Shown: positions 8,533 to 17,874 of the stretch, one piece after another
How positions within the stretch are numbered: the stretch's first letter is position 1
Layout: each line of letters opens with the position of its first letter
Origin: Novosphingobium sp. ZN18A2
GTDB lineage: Bacteria > Pseudomonadota > Alphaproteobacteria > Sphingomonadales > Sphingomonadaceae
NCBI RefSeq assembly: GCF_036784765.1
Contig: NZ_CP136651.1
Coordinates: forward strand, 682,001-746,000
DNA: 64,000 nt
Direction of reading: 5' to 3'
The notes under the pieces: model-generated
Told to the model about the DNA's origin: nothing
Database searches by the model: none
What the model saw: the letters and a program-made list of their open reading frames with translations, nothing else
Position numbers and translations under genes: made by a program

Positions 8533-9823
8533 TGTAAAGCCTGACGTCTGCGTTGTCGGGCTCGGCTATATCGGACTGCCCACCGCGGCGATCATCGCCC
8601 GCGCCGGCTGCAAGGTTCTGGGCCTCGACGTGTCGCAAAACGTGGTCGACACGATCAATCGCGGCGAGATCCACATCGAGGAAGCCGATCTGGACGGACT
8701 GGTTCATGCGGTCGTCCAGCGCGGGTTGCTGCGCGCCGCGACGCAGATCGCACCCGCCGACGTTTTCGTGATCGCCGTGCCCACCCCGTTCGAGAAGGAC
8801 GATCACCACACGCCCGACGTTACCTATGTGATGGCCGCCGCAACCGAAGTCGCCGCCGTGCTGAAGGCCGGCGATACGGTGATCCTCGAATCGACATCGC
8901 CCGTGGGCACGACCGAGAGGATGCGCGACCTGATGGCCGGCTTGCGCCCAGACCTGAAGTTCCCCGGCAAATGCATCGGCACGCCCGACGTTTCGATTGC
9001 CTATTGTCCCGAGCGTGTGCTGCCCGGCCGCATCCTGGAAGAACTGGCCGGCAACGACCGGTCCATCGGCGGCATCACCCCGCGCTGCGCGCGCAAGGCG
9101 CTGGGGTTCTACAAGCGTTTCGTGCGCGGAACCTGCGTCACCACCGACGCGCGCTCCGCCGAAATGACCAAGCTGGTCGAAAACGCCTATCGCGACGTGA
9201 ACATCGCCTTTGCCAACGAACTTTCAATGGTCGCGGACAAGATGGGGCTGGACGTGTGGGAGGTGATCCGGCTTGCCAATCGCCACCCGCGCGTGAACAT
9301 CCTGACGCCCGGCCCAGGTGTGGGCGGCCACTGCATCGCGGTGGACCCGTGGTTCATCGTGCATGGCGCGCCCGACGATACGCCGCTGATTCGCACCGCG
9401 CGCGACGTGAACGATGGCAAGATGCACCACGTCATCGCCCGCGCGACCGAACTGGTCGAAGCCCACCCGCACGAAAAGGTCGCCTGCCTGGGCCTCGCCT
9501 TCAAGGCCAATATCGACGATTTCCGCGAAAGCCCCGCGCGCTTTGTCGCGGCGCGGCTGGCGCGCAGGTTCGGCGATCGCGTGCACATCGTTGAACCTTA
9601 CGCGGCCGACCTGCCGATCGAGTTTACCGATACCGGTGCCAGCGCGATCGATCTGGATACCGCGCTGGAAGAATGCGGCGTGCTGATCGTGCTTGTCGAT
9701 CACGACGTGTTCCGCTCCGTGCCGCTGGCCGAACGCGCGAACAAGGTTGTTTACGATACGCGCGGCATCTGGCCCGACCAGCCGGGCGGGCCGGTTGCCG
9801 CCGGACTTCGGCTCGCCAGCTGA
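8507..9823 (+). CDS. wecC: UDP-N-acetyl-D-mannosamine dehydrogenase
   Basis: A 438-residue nucleotide-sugar dehydrogenase starting at ATG 8507 inside the wecB end. It has VCVVGLGYIGLPTAAIIARAG (NAD site), VIAVPTPF, ILESTSPVGTTERMRDL, the catalytic GVGGHCIAVDPWF and ACLGLAFKANIDDFRESPA of the C-terminal domain. These match WecC rather than UDP-glucose dehydrogenase. It oxidises UDP-ManNAc to UDP-ManNAcA, used in ECA-like or other acidic polysaccharides. No glycosyltransferase, flippase or polymerase is in the window, so the end polymer is unknown. Confidence 0.92.
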   Translation: MSANPKPGDVKPDVCVVGLGYIGLPTAAIIARAGCKVLGLDVSQNVVDTINRGEIHIEEADLDGLVHAVVQRGLLRAATQIAPADVFVIAVPTPFEKDDHHTPDVTYVMAAATEVAAVLKAGDTVILESTSPVGTTERMRDLMAGLRPDLKFPGKCIGTPDVSIAYCPERVLPGRILEELAGNDRSIGGITPRCARKALGFYKRFVRGTCVTTDARSAEMTKLVENAYRDVNIAFANELSMVADKMGLDVWEVIRLANRHPRVNILTPGPGVGGHCIAVDPWFIVHGAPDDTPLIRTARDVNDGKMHHVIARATELVEAHPHEKVACLGLAFKANIDDFRESPARFVAARLARRFGDRVHIVEPYAADLPIEFTDTGASAIDLDTALEECGVLIVLVDHDVFRSVPLAERANKVVYDTRGIWPDQPGGPVAAGLRLAS

Positions 9824-9831
9824 CCGTCCGC

Positions 9832-9895
9832 GCCGGCCGGATGCTCCGGCCAGGCGTGTGCTGCAATTCCAGACCGATCCGCCCGGAAAAGGCGG
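9832..9895. terminator. Two GC-rich hairpins between convergent wecC and the M16 protease gene
   Basis: A hairpin GGCCGGA-TGC-TCCGGCC (9835-9851) and a second stem CCGCC/GGCGG (9879-9883 with 9891-9895) lie in the 81-base gap where the two genes converge. On the minus strand the second stem encloses TTTT. Bidirectional termination is likely; no classic long T-run follows. Confidence 0.45.
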
Positions 9896-9904
9896 GGCGC
9901 TACC

Positions 9905-12748
9905 TTATTTTGTCGCGGCTTCTTTCACCGCCTTCGATTCCGAAATGACCGTTTCGGGCGTCTTGCCCTTCACGAAGCGGTCGATAAAGGCCTGCACATC
10001 CGCCGCCGTTACCGCGCCGAGGCCCGCCGCCTTGCCAAGCGTCGGCTGCTTCGCGCGCGGATCGCGCATGACAATCGGCAGCATTCTGGCCCAATAGCCG
10101 TTGTTCTCAAGATCCTTGCCCGCCGCTTCGACCAGCGGGGTCTTGGCGCGTTCAAGCTCGTCCGCGGTGACCGGCTTGGTTGCCATGTCGGCCAGTTCCT
10201 CGCCCACAATCTTGTGGAACGTGGCGAAGTTTTCGTGCGGCGTTTCGATGGCGGCACCGAAATAGCCGAGCCCCGCCACGGTGAGCGCGGATTCGGCGCG
10301 AACCATCGGCGAATAGGTAAGCCCCAGCTTTTCACGCACAGAATCGATCAGCCGCGCCTGCAACACCGCCGATGCGACATCGGCGACGTAGCTCGCCCTG
10401 GGATCGGCATAATAGTCCTCGGTCGGCCAGAACTCGCCATAGAACGCCTGATCGGCGCGGCCGCCGTGGGTGAACACCCATGGGTCCGACCGGCCGGACG
10501 ACATGGTTACCTTCGCTTCGGCTGTCACCGGGCGCGGGCGGGCGGCACCGGCGGCAAAGGTCGCCTCGGTCGCCTTTATCGCTTCGTCCACGCTCACATC
10601 GCCGACCATCACCACGTCTGCCGCGCTGTTCAGCGCCTTGCCCAGCACGGTGTTGACGTCGCCCGGTCCGGTCGCGGCGATCTGCTTCGCGTCGGGAATG
10701 GTCACGAAGCGCGCGTCGTCGCCGGTGGTCACATCCTGCAAACCGCGGAAGAACACCGCACCGGCATTGGCGTCCACCTGCCCGGCGATCATCGGGCCAA
10801 TCGCCTTGGTCTTTTCCGCCAGTTCGGGGCGGAAGCCGGGATCGCGGGCATAGGCGGCAAGCAGTTGCATCTGCGCCACAAGGTCCGTCTTGCGGGTGTT
10901 GCCCTCAAGCGCGAACGAATCGGTATTGGCGGACAGCTTTGCCGAAACGACCTTGCCGCCGGTCTGCGCCCATTGCGTGATCTGGCCGTTGGAAAGTTTG
11001 CCGGTGCCACCATAGGGGAACAGGTCTGTCGCCCAAAGCGCGTGCGCCTCATCCGCGGGCACCGCCGCGCGGCCCCCGCCCAGCAGCACGCTGACGCGGA
11101 TCTTGTCCTTTTCGAACGCGGTCGGCTTTACCAGCAGGCGCGTTCCGTTGGCGAAAGTCACCAGCGTGGTGCCCAGCGCCTTGTCGCTTACCTGCGAGGA
11201 AACGGCTGCGGGCTTGCCGAAATCGGTATAGGGCCATGCGATCGCCGCCTGCGCCGCGCGCGCGGCCAGCGGGCGCTGGTATGCCTGGGTCAGCGCGGAC
11301 GCGAGCTGCGTCTCTCCCGCCGGGCCTGACTGGGCCGAGCGGAACAGCACCGGCCCCTTGCCGGCAAACGCGGTGCGCAGCGCGGCGGTCGCTTCCGCTG
11401 GAGTCACGCTGTCGAGAATCGGCGTCGCGAAGGCAAGATCCTGCGCGGGGCTGGTGTAAAGGTCGTTATCGTTCGTCACGTCCACAAGGTCGTTCGCAAT
11501 CGCTTCGTTCTTGCGCGTCGATGCGGTGTCGGCGGCGTTCTGCAACTGCGTGCGCAGGACCGTTACCGCGCGCTTCAGTTCGTCCTTGTCGATGCCTTCG
11601 GACAGCATGCGGCGCTGTTCCTCTGTCACGGCGTCGAGCGCGGGTTGCCACTTGTCGGGCGACGCGGTGATCTGGATCAGGCTGAGCGAGGCGCTGCCGA
11701 ACAGGTCGGGAATGGCGCCTGCGCCCGCGTTGACGAAGGGCGCGCCGGGCTTTGAAGACTGATCGTCCAGCCTGTTGTTGAGCGCGGTGAACGCGATCAT
11801 CCGCAGCAGCTTTTCGCGGTCCACCGCCGCGGTTTCGGCGCGGCTGTCTTCGGGGCGCACCCATGCCAGCGAAAGCTGGTCGCGCACGCCGTCCGCCACG
11901 TATTCGGCGGCCTTGTGTTCCGGATCGGGCGTGCCGAGCGGGAAGGTCACGGCCTTGGCCGCCGGTTTCCAGTCCGAAAAGCGCGCCCTGATTTCCTTTT
12001 CGACCGCCTTGGGGTCGATATTGCCGACAACGATGATTGTCGCGTTGTCGGGCCGGTAATTGGCTTCGTAGTAGGCGCGCAGCCGCTCCGGCGTGGCGGC
12101 CTTGATCGTCGCCACCGTGCCGATCGGCCAGCGTTCGACCGCGCGCGTGCCGTGCAGCGAATTGCCGAAGTTGGCCTTGACCGAACGATAGGGCGGAGTG
12201 TCGCGCAGCCGTTCTTCCGAAAGGATCACGCCGCGTTCGGCGCTCACCGCGGCGGGCGCGAGGTTCAGCCTTCCGCCGATTTCGCGGAACAGCATCAGCC
12301 CGGTGTCGAGCGCAGACTGGTCCGCCTTGGGGAAGTTGAACATATAGACGGTTTCGTCCTGCGCGGTGAAGGCGTTGGTGTCCGGCCCGAAGCGCAGCCC
12401 CTGCCGTTCCAGCATCTTCACCACTTCACCGTCGGGCACGTTGGTGCTGCCGCGAAAGGCCATGTGTTCAAGATAGTGGGCAAGGCCCTGCTGGTCGTCG
12501 CTTTCCTCTATCGATCCCGATCCGATGCGCATCCGCATGGCCACCCCGTCGCTGGGCGTGGTGTTGTGCATGATGGCATAGCGCACGCCGTTGGGCAGAG
12601 TGCCGAAGACGACATCCGGGTCCGCCTTGCGCCCGGTATAGTCCTGTGCCCAGACCCCGTCCCGCTTTTGCAGCGGCGGCGTGTCGGCAAGGCCGGGCTG
12701 CGCGATGGCGACAAGCGAAACAAGGCCGATGGCAAAGCGGATTTTCAT
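9905..12748 (-). CDS. M16 (pitrilysin/insulinase) family zinc protease, exported
   Basis: A 947-residue protein starting at ATG 12748 with a clear signal peptide (MKIRFAIGLVSLVAIAQPGLA). The inverted zinc motif HxxEH appears as HYLEH at residues 91-95. The double-length two-lobed layout (an N-terminal active pair of domains plus a C-terminal pair such as SSGRSDPWVFTHGGRADQAF) is usual for periplasmic M16 enzymes of Gram-negative bacteria. Role: degradation of peptides in the periplasm; substrate unknown. It has no cotranscribed neighbour on the minus strand. About 120 bases separate it from the end of the permease gene. Confidence 0.9.
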   Translation of the reverse strand: MKIRFAIGLVSLVAIAQPGLADTPPLQKRDGVWAQDYTGRKADPDVVFGTLPNGVRYAIMHNTTPSDGVAMRMRIGSGSIEESDDQQGLAHYLEHMAFRGSTNVPDGEVVKMLERQGLRFGPDTNAFTAQDETVYMFNFPKADQSALDTGLMLFREIGGRLNLAPAAVSAERGVILSEERLRDTPPYRSVKANFGNSLHGTRAVERWPIGTVATIKAATPERLRAYYEANYRPDNATIIVVGNIDPKAVEKEIRARFSDWKPAAKAVTFPLGTPDPEHKAAEYVADGVRDQLSLAWVRPEDSRAETAAVDREKLLRMIAFTALNNRLDDQSSKPGAPFVNAGAGAIPDLFGSASLSLIQITASPDKWQPALDAVTEEQRRMLSEGIDKDELKRAVTVLRTQLQNAADTASTRKNEAIANDLVDVTNDNDLYTSPAQDLAFATPILDSVTPAEATAALRTAFAGKGPVLFRSAQSGPAGETQLASALTQAYQRPLAARAAQAAIAWPYTDFGKPAAVSSQVSDKALGTTLVTFANGTRLLVKPTAFEKDKIRVSVLLGGGRAAVPADEAHALWATDLFPYGGTGKLSNGQITQWAQTGGKVVSAKLSANTDSFALEGNTRKTDLVAQMQLLAAYARDPGFRPELAEKTKAIGPMIAGQVDANAGAVFFRGLQDVTTGDDARFVTIPDAKQIAATGPGDVNTVLGKALNSAADVVMVGDVSVDEAIKATEATFAAGAARPRPVTAEAKVTMSSGRSDPWVFTHGGRADQAFYGEFWPTEDYYADPRASYVADVASAVLQARLIDSVREKLGLTYSPMVRAESALTVAGLGYFGAAIETPHENFATFHKIVGEELADMATKPVTADELERAKTPLVEAAGKDLENNGYWARMLPIVMRDPRAKQPTLGKAAGLGAVTAADVQAFIDRFVKGKTPETVISESKAVKEAATK

Positions 12749-12869
12749 GGATGTCCTCAGGGATTGTGCGGGGTGTGCTGCCCCGCCGGGATGGCGCGCA
12801 AAGTGGCCAGCGCCCGTGGCCAAGTCAAGCAGATGTGCCTCCGTATGGGAGCGTCCGCCGCCGTGCCCG

Positions 12870-14291
12870 TCAGCCCGCAACGGTCTTGCCGCGGCGGAAC
12901 AGGAAATAGATCGCCAGCCCGGCGATGTTCCACACGAAGAAGCGTACCTGTGTGCCGGTGGGCAGCGTCACGAACAGGGCGATGCAGCCCAGGATGGCGA
13001 CCGCGCCGACCAGCGGGGCCAGCGGCACGCGGAACGGCCGTTCGCGCGTCGGGTCCTTGCGCCGCAGGACCAGCATCGACGCGCCCACCGCCACGAAGGC
13101 GCAAAGCGTTCCGGCGTTGGCCAGCGCGGCGATTTCCGCCAGCGGAAGGAAGGCGGCAATCGCGGCCACGACAATCGCGGTCAGGATCGTCACCAGCACG
13201 GGCACGCCGCTTTTCGGGTTCACTTCGCCCAGCTTGCGCGGGAACATCCCGTCGCGTGCCATCACGAAGAAGATGCGCGTCTGGCCGAACAGGAACGCCA
13301 GGATCACCGTCGGCAACGCGATTACCGCGACCGCGCCGAACACCTTGGACGCGAAGATCTGCCCCATGGAGCGCAGAACCAGCGCCAGCGGTTCGGGCGA
13401 ATTGGCGAAGTCCGCCACAGGCACCGCGCCGATCGCGCTGGCCGCCACGGCCATGTAGATCAGCACGCAGATGACCATCGAACCGACGATGCCGATAGTC
13501 ATGTCGCGTTCGGGGTTGCGCGCTTCCTCTGCCGCGGTCGAAACCGCGTCGAAGCCGTAGAAGGCGAAGAAGATGATCGACGCGGCGGGCAGGACGCCCA
13601 GCTTTATCATCTTCGACGGATCGAACGGGTCCGCGCCTTCGGTCGGGAAAAAGCCGTGCGGGAAGAAGGGGTGGAAGTGCGCGCTGTCGAAAGCGGGCAG
13701 GGTGATCGCCACGAACATCGCCAGCGCCAGCAGCTTCAGCGCGACGAGGATCGTGTTGAGCGTGGCGGATTCGCGCGTGCCCACCATCAGCAGGCCCGCC
13801 ACCACGGCGATGATCGCCACCGCCGGCACGTTCACCACGCCGCCGGCATAGGGTCCGGCGGTCAGGGCATGCGGCAGGCCCCAGCCGTTCGCTTCCATGA
13901 AACCCGCGAAATAGCCCGACCAGCCGACCGCCACGGTGGAGCAGACCACCGAGTATTCAAGGATAAGGCTCCACCCCACGATCCAGGCGATCGTCTCGCC
14001 CACCGCCGCATAGGAATAGGTATAGGCGCTGCCGGCTTGCGGGATCATCGTGGCCAGTTCCGCATAGGCCAGTGCCGCGGCCGCGCAGACCAGCCCCGCG
14101 ATAAGGAACGAAAGGATCACGCCCGGCCCCGCCAGCGCCGCGCCCACGCCGGTCAGCGTAAGGATGCCGGTGCCCACGATCGCCCCCACGCCCAGCGCCA
14201 CCAGGTGCGGCCAGCTTAGCGTGCGCTTCAGCGTATGGGCATGGTCGTGCTGCGGTTCGATGGCCTTTGTCGGCCCCCAGATGCTGGCCAT
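12870..14291 (-). CDS. APC-superfamily amino acid permease (cationic amino acid transporter-like)
   Basis: A 473-residue, highly hydrophobic protein. The ATG at 14291 has GGGGAG just upstream; the open frame extends 48 codons further but without features. Segments such as HLVALGVGAIVGTGILTLTG and GPGVILSFLIAGLVCAAAAL are the first two helices of APC transporters, and FYGFDAVSTAAEEARNPERD is the conserved loop. About 12 membrane segments are expected. It would import amino acids across the inner membrane. The gene stands alone, with the TonB receptor gene upstream on the same strand about 350 bases away. Confidence 0.88.
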   Translation of the reverse strand: MASIWGPTKAIEPQHDHAHTLKRTLSWPHLVALGVGAIVGTGILTLTGVGAALAGPGVILSFLIAGLVCAAAALAYAELATMIPQAGSAYTYSYAAVGETIAWIVGWSLILEYSVVCSTVAVGWSGYFAGFMEANGWGLPHALTAGPYAGGVVNVPAVAIIAVVAGLLMVGTRESATLNTILVALKLLALAMFVAITLPAFDSAHFHPFFPHGFFPTEGADPFDPSKMIKLGVLPAASIIFFAFYGFDAVSTAAEEARNPERDMTIGIVGSMVICVLIYMAVAASAIGAVPVADFANSPEPLALVLRSMGQIFASKVFGAVAVIALPTVILAFLFGQTRIFFVMARDGMFPRKLGEVNPKSGVPVLVTILTAIVVAAIAAFLPLAEIAALANAGTLCAFVAVGASMLVLRRKDPTRERPFRVPLAPLVGAVAILGCIALFVTLPTGTQVRFFVWNIAGLAIYFLFRRGKTVAG

Positions 14292-14642
14292 TTGCTCCCC
14301 TTGTTCCCTGTCGGCCGCCTGCTGCCGGCCATTTTCCGGAGAAACCGCCCCGGCTAAGGTGGGGGCGGTTGCATTTGCAACGAGACATAACCCCGGCGCG
14401 TTCAAGCGCAACCCGTTGTGGCCGATTATGCCCAAGCGCCAGGATCATGGCCGGTGCCTGCCGCCCCGCAATATGAAGCGGGCCCCGGCCATAGTGCCGG
14501 AGCCCGCTCACGCCGCTGCCATGAGGGGCTGCCATGAGGGGCTGCCATGAGGGATGGCGCGGGGCCGGTGGTCCGATTCCGATATTCGCGTTGCTGCCGG
14601 TCGGGCGGCGGCGAATGCCGGAATCAATCCACCAGGCAAGGA
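14292..14642. other. Intergenic region with hairpin and 13-bp tandem repeat
   Basis: This 351-base gap holds no gene. It contains a strong hairpin at 14477-14508 (13-bp arms with one mismatch and a CATAGT loop), downstream of the TonB receptor and a plausible terminator. Next to it are three exact tandem copies of GCTGCCATGAGGG (14515-14553). The promoter of the permease gene should lie just above 14291. Confidence 0.6.
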
Positions 14643-17039
14643 TCAGAAGTTGACGCTCAGCGTCACATAGACCTGGCGCGGGTTGCCGTAATAGGCGGTA
14701 AGGATGCCTTCCTTGCCCAGCGCCGGGACCAGCGTGCCGTCGGGGTTGGTATAGAGCGCGCCCGTCACCGGGTCCGCACCCATGAAGGTATAGCCGGAGG
14801 TCTTGTACCGCTTGTCGAGCAGGTTCTTGCCGAACACGCCAAGCGACCAGTGATCGCCCGGCGCGTGATAGACCACGCTTGCGTCGAACAGCTGGTAAGC
14901 CTTCTGGTCGAGATAGGGATTGGGAATCTCGAACTGGTAGGTCTTGCTCTTGAACGACATGCCGCCCGTCACCGCCACGCGCCCGTCGCCCACGAATGTG
15001 GCGTAGGTCAGCGATGCATTGCCGGTCCATGCGGGGGTGTTCTGGATCTTGCGGTACTTGGCGACGTCGGTCGGCACGCCGCCGATATCGGTGATGTATT
15101 TCTTGTACTTCGCGTCGATATAGCCGACCGATCCGTTCAGCGTCAGCGTGCCCGCCGCGCTGTCGATCAGCTTGGCCCTGCCTTCCAGTTCGAAGCCCTT
15201 CATCTCGGCCTTGCCGGCGTTGGAAACGACGCCGCAGAAGCTGGGTACGCCCGACACAACGCAGGCCACCGAGCCGGGAATCTGGACGTCGGTATAGTCC
15301 ATGTAGAACACGTCGCCGGCCAGATAGAGCCGTCCGCCGAACATATCGGCCTTTGCGCCCACCTCGTAGCTGTTCACCTTTTCCGGACGGAAGCTGAGGA
15401 ATTTCGCCACTTCCGCATCCGACGGAATGCCGCTGGGGTTCGTGGTCGGCGCGTTCACGCCCGCACCGCGCGGATCGAACCCGCCGCCCTTGAAGCCCTG
15501 CGAATAGCTTGCGTAGATCGTGCTGTCCGGCGTGGGCTTGTAGCTGAGCGAGGCGCGCGGCGTGAACTTGGTATAGGATGCGCCGCCGCGGAAATCCGTT
15601 GAAGGCCCGCCCAGCGCCACGCCTGTCGCGCCGAACACACCGGAACTGCCCAGGATGTAGTTCTGCCGCAGGATGCGCGCGGTCCGCTTGTCCCACGTGT
15701 ACCGGCCGCCGACCGACAGGCTCAGCTGGTCGGTGAAGTCATAGGTGAAATCGGCGAAACCAGCCATCGTGTCCGTGCCGACATCGGCGTCGGTATAGGC
15801 GGTAAGCTGGGGCAGGATGGTTGGCGCGGTGGTATAGAGCCGCACGTCGAACTGGGTCAGAGCGCTGGCATTCAGGTAGTAGAAGCCGACAAGGCCGTTC
15901 AACTTGCCGAAATCGAACAGTGCCTGGAATTCCTGGCTGGTCTGGTGGTTGACGTATCGCGCGGGAACGTCGACGTCGACAGAAGGCAGTGCGTCGAAAT
16001 CGATCGGCGAAGCCGACTTGTCCTGGCGGTAGGCGGTAATCGAACGCAGCGTCAGCCAGTCGGTCGGGTGGCCTTCCATGAACAGCGAACCGCCCCAGGC
16101 CTTTACGTCCTGCTTCGGATCGTTAAGCCCGCCTTCGGTGTTGTAGACGTCTGACAGCACGGGATTGCCGCTCAACTGCGCGGGAATCAGGCGGTGGCCG
16201 CCGCGCGCGTTCGACTTGTCGTGCGTGTAGTCGCCGGAAAGCCGCGCGAAGAAGTCCGTCGCGTGGATTTCGATGGTTCCGCGTGCGGCCCAGATGTCCT
16301 TGTTGTAGTTCTCCTGCCCGGTGGTCAGGTTCGTGCCGAACCCGCCGCGCGAAAGCCGGGCAAGCGATGCGCCGACGCGGACCACGCCATCGGGCGTGAC
16401 CGGCGTGCTGACGGTCAGCACGCCATCGGCCTGGTCATAGGAACCGTATGTGGCATGGGCCGCCAGGTGCGGACGGTCGCCCAGCTTCTTCGTCACATAC
16501 TTCACCGCGCCACCCACGGTGTTGCGGCCATAGAGCGTGCCCTGCGGCCCGCGCAGCACTTCCACGCGCGCAACGTCGTATATGTCCAGCACGGCGGCTT
16601 GCGGGCGGTTCAGGTAAACATCGTCGAGATAGATGCCCACGCCCTGCTCGAAACCCGAAACCGGGTCTTGCTGGCCGATGCCGCGAATGAAGGCGGTAAG
16701 CGTGGAATTGGTGCCGCGCGACGGCTCAAGCGTCACGTTCGGGCTCTGGTCGGCCAGCGCGGTGATGTCCATCGTGCCCTGGTCGGCCAGCTGCTGGCCG
16801 GAGAACGCGCTCATCGCGATCGGCACGTCGACCAGCGTTTCCTCGCGGCGGCGCGCGGTAACGACGATGGCGCCTTCGTTCGAACTGCTGGCGTCGGCTT
16901 CGGCGCTGTTCCTGTCTGAACTGGCCGTGCCCGAACCGGCTTGCGGCCGGTCCTGCGCGAAAGCGGGTGCGCAAAGCACGGGAAAGGCGAAAAGCGCGGT
17001 CGAAGCGGCCAGGGCGGCGCGCATGGCAAAGCGGCTCAT
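14643..17039 (-). CDS. TonB-dependent receptor
   Basis: A 798-residue outer-membrane receptor with signal peptide (ending near CAPAFAQ), a TonB-box-like IVVTARRREE, a plug domain (DITALADQSPNVTLEPSRG, DDVYLNRPQAAVLDIYDV, VLRGPQGTLYGRNTVGG) and a 22-strand barrel ending in VTLSVNF with the terminal Phe. It takes up a siderophore, glycan or other ligand using TonB energy. The sphingomonad type (QDRPQ... ending in VNF) is usually catabolic rather than iron-specific, but the ligand is unknown. It is divergent from a TetR regulator, with a palindrome in the gap, which suggests local repression. Confidence 0.93.
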   Translation of the reverse strand: MSRFAMRAALAASTALFAFPVLCAPAFAQDRPQAGSGTASSDRNSAEADASSSNEGAIVVTARRREETLVDVPIAMSAFSGQQLADQGTMDITALADQSPNVTLEPSRGTNSTLTAFIRGIGQQDPVSGFEQGVGIYLDDVYLNRPQAAVLDIYDVARVEVLRGPQGTLYGRNTVGGAVKYVTKKLGDRPHLAAHATYGSYDQADGVLTVSTPVTPDGVVRVGASLARLSRGGFGTNLTTGQENYNKDIWAARGTIEIHATDFFARLSGDYTHDKSNARGGHRLIPAQLSGNPVLSDVYNTEGGLNDPKQDVKAWGGSLFMEGHPTDWLTLRSITAYRQDKSASPIDFDALPSVDVDVPARYVNHQTSQEFQALFDFGKLNGLVGFYYLNASALTQFDVRLYTTAPTILPQLTAYTDADVGTDTMAGFADFTYDFTDQLSLSVGGRYTWDKRTARILRQNYILGSSGVFGATGVALGGPSTDFRGGASYTKFTPRASLSYKPTPDSTIYASYSQGFKGGGFDPRGAGVNAPTTNPSGIPSDAEVAKFLSFRPEKVNSYEVGAKADMFGGRLYLAGDVFYMDYTDVQIPGSVACVVSGVPSFCGVVSNAGKAEMKGFELEGRAKLIDSAAGTLTLNGSVGYIDAKYKKYITDIGGVPTDVAKYRKIQNTPAWTGNASLTYATFVGDGRVAVTGGMSFKSKTYQFEIPNPYLDQKAYQLFDASVVYHAPGDHWSLGVFGKNLLDKRYKTSGYTFMGADPVTGALYTNPDGTLVPALGKEGILTAYYGNPRQVYVTLSVNF

Positions 17040-17099
17040 GAATCAGGCTCCCTCTCTCGGTCCCCGCCGTTGCGAGGGCCGTCGAAAGCCTCGATATTG

Positions 17100-17123
17100 A
17101 AAGTTGAACCACCTTTCAACTTT
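17100..17123. promoter_or_regulatory. Palindromic operator candidate between TonB receptor and TetR genes
   Basis: A perfect inverted repeat, AAAGTTGAA at 17100-17108 and TTCAACTTT at 17115-17123 with a 6-base spacer, lies 60 bases upstream of the receptor start in the divergent gap. Spacing and size suit a TetR dimer site. Binding by the neighbouring regulator is inferred from position only. Confidence 0.55.
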
Positions 17124-17205
17124 TTTGATTGTCGCGGTGTGAACTAAGCGATAGGAACGTTGCGGATCGGCAACAGGGCCGGTCGGTGGAGGGGAAGGGC
17201 ACGCG

Positions 17206-17823
17206 ATGCCGCAAGGCGCTGCTGCAGGAGCAAGTCCCGGAAAAGCGCCGCGCACCGAACGCGGCCGCGCAACCTTGCGCCGCCTGCTGGATGCCGCTGC
17301 GTCCGAATTCGGAGAGCGCGGCTTTCACGAAGCCTCGATCAGCGGCATCACCCGCCGCGCCGGAACCGCGCTGGGCAGTTTCTATACCTATTTCGATTCG
17401 AAGGACGCGATCTTCACCGCGCTGGTGCGCGACATGTCGGCACGCGTCGCGCAGACCGCCGCCGCTGCGATCGAGCCTGGCGCGACCGGGCTTGAGCGCG
17501 AGCGGCAGGCCTTTGCCGGCTTCCTTGGCTTCGCGCGCGAACACAAGGAAATCTATCGCATTATCGACGAGGCGGAGTTCGCCGATCCGGAAAGCTATCG
17601 CCAGCACTATGAAGGCACCGCCACGCGCATCGCCGCGCGGCTGGGCGAAGCGGTGGCCGCGGGCGAATTGTCTGCGGGCGACAACGATGTGCGCGCCTGG
17701 GCGATCATGGGGATGAACGTGTTCCTGGGCCTGCGCTATGGCGTGCAGGATACGTCGCGCCCGGTAGAGGAAATCGCGGCAATAGCCGAAGGCCTGCTGC
17801 GCGACGGGCTTGCGCGGCGGTAA
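17206..17823 (+). CDS. TetR/AcrR-family transcriptional regulator
   Basis: A 205-residue regulator with GGAGGGGAAGGG just upstream of ATG 17206. The N-terminal helix-turn-helix reads LLDAAASEFGERGFHEASIS, GITRRAGTALGSFYTYFDSK, typical of TetR; the C-terminal part binds a ligand and dimerises. It is divergent from the TonB receptor, with an operator candidate at 17100-17123, and is followed after 51 bases by the amidohydrolase on the same strand. It probably controls the receptor, itself, and perhaps the amidohydrolase. Confidence 0.88.
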   Translation: MPQGAAAGASPGKAPRTERGRATLRRLLDAAASEFGERGFHEASISGITRRAGTALGSFYTYFDSKDAIFTALVRDMSARVAQTAAAAIEPGATGLERERQAFAGFLGFAREHKEIYRIIDEAEFADPESYRQHYEGTATRIAARLGEAVAAGELSAGDNDVRAWAIMGMNVFLGLRYGVQDTSRPVEEIAAIAEGLLRDGLARR

Positions 17824-17874
17824 CGCGGCAAACGCGATTGCCATGCCCAGACGGCTGGCATAGCCTCCCGGCCC

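Noticed and set aside
10214-11329. Plus-strand frame of 371 codons opposite the M16 protease gene
   Set aside because: Arg/Gly/His-rich antisense shadow; the minus strand encodes the HxxEH-containing protease with normal composition.
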